Source: an uncultured Bacillota bacterium
GTDB lineage: Bacteria; Bacillota; Clostridia; Peptostreptococcales; Anaerovoracaceae
Assembly: GCA_949287115.1 (NCBI GenBank)
Contig: CASEFF010000102.1
Coordinates: 1 to 7,561, forward strand
Direction of reading: 5' to 3'
DNA length: 7,561 nucleotides
How positions within the stretch are numbered: the first letter of the stretch is position 1; each line of letters begins with the position of its first letter. The position numbers were made by a program, and so were the translations under genes. Shown in pieces: positions 5,778-7,561 of the stretch. Below the pieces are notes generated by a model. The model was not told the DNA's origin. It searched no databases and saw only the letters and a list, made by a program, of their open reading frames with translations.

Positions 5778-5805
5778 TGCGGGCGGCGGCACGCCGCTGC
5801 CCGCA
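5778..5805. other. GC-rich hairpin between serS and putP
   Basis: TGCGGGCGGCGGC (5778-5790) is complementary to 5793-5805 at 12 of 13 positions plus one G-T wobble, separated by only two bases (in practice a CACG-type loop). It starts 10 bases after the serS stop codon in the direction of transcription. The - strand sequence that follows is A-rich (TAAAATATAAAAAA), not T-rich, so it is not a standard terminator. A role in 3'-end protection of serS mRNA or in differential expression within the operon is plausible. Confidence 0.6.
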
Positions 5806-5814
5806 CTGTGAACT

Positions 5815-7092
5815 TTATTTCTTCTCTATCCTGTCTACACCCATGTACGGCCTGAGCGCCTCGGGTATCACTACCGACCCGTCGGCCTGCTGGTAATTTT
5901 CCAGTATGGCCGCGACGGTCCTTCCGACCGCCAGTCCCGAACCGTTGAGAGTGTGCACGAATTCCGGCTTGCCCTTTTCCGCAGGTCTGAACCTTATATT
6001 GGCCCTCCTTGCCTGATAGCTCTCGAAATTGCTGCAGGACGAGATCTCCACGTATCTGCCGTAGCTCGGCATCCACACTTCGATATCGTAGGTCATCGCC
6101 GAGGAGAATCCCAGATCTCCCGTGGAGAGTCTTACGACCCTGTAAGGTATCTCCAGCCTCTGAAGCACTTCTTCCGCAGCTCTCGTCAGAGACTCCAGCT
6201 CATCGTAGGAAGTTTCCGGTTTTACGAACTTCACCAGCTCCACCTTGTTGAACTGATGCTGCCTTATGAGTCCTCTCGTGTCCCTTCCGGCAGATCCCGC
6301 TTCCTTCCTGAAGCACGGTGTGTATGCCGTATAGTATACCGGCAGCTCCGCCTCATCCATTATCTCATTCATCCTCAGGTTCGTCACCGGCACCTCTGCC
6401 GTCGGTATCAGGAAGAAATCCTTTGCCGGCACGTGGAACATATCGTCCTCGAACTTCGGCAGCTGTCCCGTACCTATCATGGCGTCCCTGTTTACCATGA
6501 ACGGCGGCAGTATCTCCGTGAACCCGTGCTCCTCCGTATGAAGGTTGAGCATGAAGTTTATCACCGATCGTTCGAGGCGTGCTCCCATACCCTTGTATAC
6601 GGTGAACCTTGTGCCTGCTATCTTTGCCGCTCTTTCAAAATCCAGTATGTCCAGATCTGCTCCCACGTCCCAGTGGGCCTTCTGCTCAAAGTCGAACTCG
6701 CGCGGCTCGCCCCACTTCCTCAGCTCCACGTTGGCGCTGTCGTCCGCGCCCACCTGCACATCCTTATACGGCGTGTTCGGTACGTTGAGGAGAGCGTCTC
6801 TCAGATCGGCCTCCACCTGACTCACCTGAGCATCGAGGGTCTTTATCTCTTCCGACAGCTTCTTCATCTCCGCCATCAGCTCGCTGGCATCCCTGCCTTC
6901 CTTTTTCAGCACCGGTATCTGCTTAGAGGAAACGCTCTGTCTGTTCTTCATCTGCTCCACCTCGGCAAGCAGAGCTCTTCTCTTCTTATCGTACTCGCGT
7001 ACCTTATCGATGCCGAAGTCTCCCTGTCCTCTCGATTCGACAGCTTTCTTCACGTTATCAAAATCATCCCTGATCCTTTTGATGTCTAACAT
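5815..7092 (-). CDS. serS: Seryl-tRNA synthetase
   Basis: This 425-residue protein, the usual length for bacterial SerRS, charges tRNA-Ser with serine in the cytosol using ATP. Residues about 25-100 are the charged antiparallel coiled-coil arm that contacts the tRNA variable loop. The class II catalytic core follows: motif 1 around 174-198 ([18 protein letters not shown]), the serine-binding TAE loop at 231-233, motif 2 with [22 protein letters not shown] around 260-281, and motif 3 with [16 protein letters not shown] around 384-399. The ATG at 7092 is chosen because GGAGGAG (7099-7105) lies 6 bases before it and [12 protein letters not shown] is the normal SerRS N-terminus. A TTG 18 bases upstream is in frame, but would place that ribosome site inside the gene. 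There is no room for a T-box: the upstream gene ends 21 bases away. Confidence 0.97.
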   Translation of the reverse strand: MLDIKRIRDDFDNVKKAVESRGQGDFGIDKVREYDKKRRALLAEVEQMKNRQSVSSKQIPVLKKEGRDASELMAEMKKLSEEIKTLDAQVSQVEADLRDALLNVPNTPYKDVQVGADDSANVELRKWGEPREFDFEQKAHWDVGADLDILDFERAAKIAGTRFTVYKGMGARLERSVINFMLNLHTEEHGFTEILPPFMVNRDAMIGTGQLPKFEDDMFHVPAKDFFLIPTAEVPVTNLRMNEIMDEAELPVYYTAYTPCFRKEAGSAGRDTRGLIRQHQFNKVELVKFVKPETSYDELESLTRAAEEVLQRLEIPYRVVRLSTGDLGFSSAMTYDIEVWMPSYGRYVEISSCSNFESYQARRANIRFRPAEKGKPEFVHTLNGSGLAVGRTVAAILENYQQADGSVVIPEALRPYMGVDRIEKK

Positions 7093-7113
7093 TTTCCTCT
7101 CCTCCGTCAAAAC

Positions 7114-7561
7114 CTAAAATAAATTTTTCTTGTATATCACGTAAAGCTCCGTAAGCTCTTCAACCTTTTCCTGCATCTCTATCTGCATATCCGATGCATC
7201 GTCGTAGTTGCCGCTGTCGAGAGCCTGTTTTATCCTCGTCAGCAGGCAGTACCTGTCGAGAGTGTCGCGTCCCAGGTAGTTCCTCAGCCTCTGTATCCTT
7301 TCCCAGTAGTGCCTGTCGTAATCCACGCAGTCCGTATCTTCATGAGCCTTGCAGCATGCGCGCACGAAATCCATCGTGTCCGGTATTATCCTGTCGTGGA
7401 GCTCCGTCGCCCACTGAGCTCTTATCGCTTCCCTGTAGGATTCCAGCGTTTTGTCGGACATCACGTCGTCCCTCTTGAATATGGCCAGCTTGTCGGCGTA
7501 TTCATCGAAGGCTCTCATGTTCTCCCACACCGTCCGCGGCGCCCTGCCGAACAGCCTGTCA
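7114..7561 (-). CDS. Unrecognised helical protein, 5' end outside window
   Basis: The frame is open to the right edge of the window, so only the C-terminal 148 residues are visible. I do not recognise a family. The visible part is highly charged and looks almost entirely alpha-helical. It has no membrane segment and no signal. It includes a segment rich in Trp, Arg and Tyr (HYWERIQRLRNYLGRDTLDRY) and ends in a likely coiled coil (about 35 residues, from ALDSGNYDDASDMQ through EKVEELTELYVIYKKNLF). Three cysteines are present, two adjacent (ACCKAH) and one in DTDCVDY. A GTG at 7530 and an ATG at 7518 are in-frame but have no ribosome binding site, so neither is a likely start. It ends 21 bases before serS and is probably the preceding gene of the same operon. 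Coding potential is supported by the shared codon style. Confidence 0.6.
   Translation of the reverse strand, partial: DRLFGRAPRTVWENMRAFDEYADKLAIFKRDDVMSDKTLESYREAIRAQWATELHDRIIPDTMDFVRACCKAHEDTDCVDYDRHYWERIQRLRNYLGRDTLDRYCLLTRIKQALDSGNYDDASDMQIEMQEKVEELTELYVIYKKNLF

Noticed and set aside
5953..7089. Long + strand open frame of 378 codons opposite serS
   Set aside because: It is the antisense shadow of serS, whose motifs 1-3 are intact on the - strand. Its translation is rich in His, Leu and Arg with no domain.
7093..7110. Upstream in-frame TTG start for serS, adding 6 residues
   Set aside because: The strong GGAGGAG would then lie inside the coding region, and the normal SerRS N-terminus begins at the ATG at 7092.

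Overview
The window suggests a low-GC-phylum (Firmicutes) anaerobe of the class Clostridia, here with roughly half G+C. The evidence is gene content and style: a clostridial-type molybdopterin-binding protein with a cysteine-rich tail, a DUF2325 protein, a secreted G5 + NlpC/P60 hydrolase, strong AGGAGG-type ribosome binding sites, and heavy use of ATA (Ile) and AGA/AGG (Arg) codons. Genus cannot be fixed from this window.

Layout. On the + strand, 1-720 is the 3' part of a molybdopterin-binding (MoCF-domain) protein, followed by a 15-bp perfect hairpin terminator (747-780). Everything else recognisable as protein-coding is on the - strand. Read in the direction of transcription, from right to left: an unrecognised helical protein whose 5' end lies outside the window (7114-7561), seryl-tRNA synthetase serS (5815-7092), a PutP-type Na+/proline symporter (4266-5744) and a PLP-dependent class I/II aminotransferase (3059-4249). 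These four are close-packed (gaps of 21, 70 and 16 bases) and probably form one operon. It ends at a candidate terminator (2957-3049) which abuts the promoter of a secreted G5 + NlpC/P60 peptidoglycan hydrolase (1792-2820). That gene ends at a bidirectional terminator (1743-1772). The last - strand gene is a 98-residue DUF2325 protein (810-1106), convergent with the molybdopterin-binding gene.

The most interesting part is the 685-base gap 1107-1791. It holds a near-consensus - strand promoter (TTGACA, 17 bp, TATTAT) and two 18-bp palindromic sites, 96 bp apart, resembling DtxR/IdeR metal-repressor boxes. One site sits right at the predicted transcription start; the other lies in the roughly 230-nt leader of the DUF2325 gene. 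A GC-rich hairpin with two competing pairings lies between them. An extended -10 box on the opposite strand and a terminator with T tracts on both sides raise the possibility of a roughly 415-nt non-coding + strand transcript across about 360 bases without a gene.

Functionally, serS, the symporter and the aminotransferase fit general amino-acid supply and charging. The NlpC/P60 protein acts on the cell wall. DUF2325 appears to be under metal (probably iron) control, judged only from its operators. No CRISPR array, insertion sequence, tRNA or rRNA was seen.
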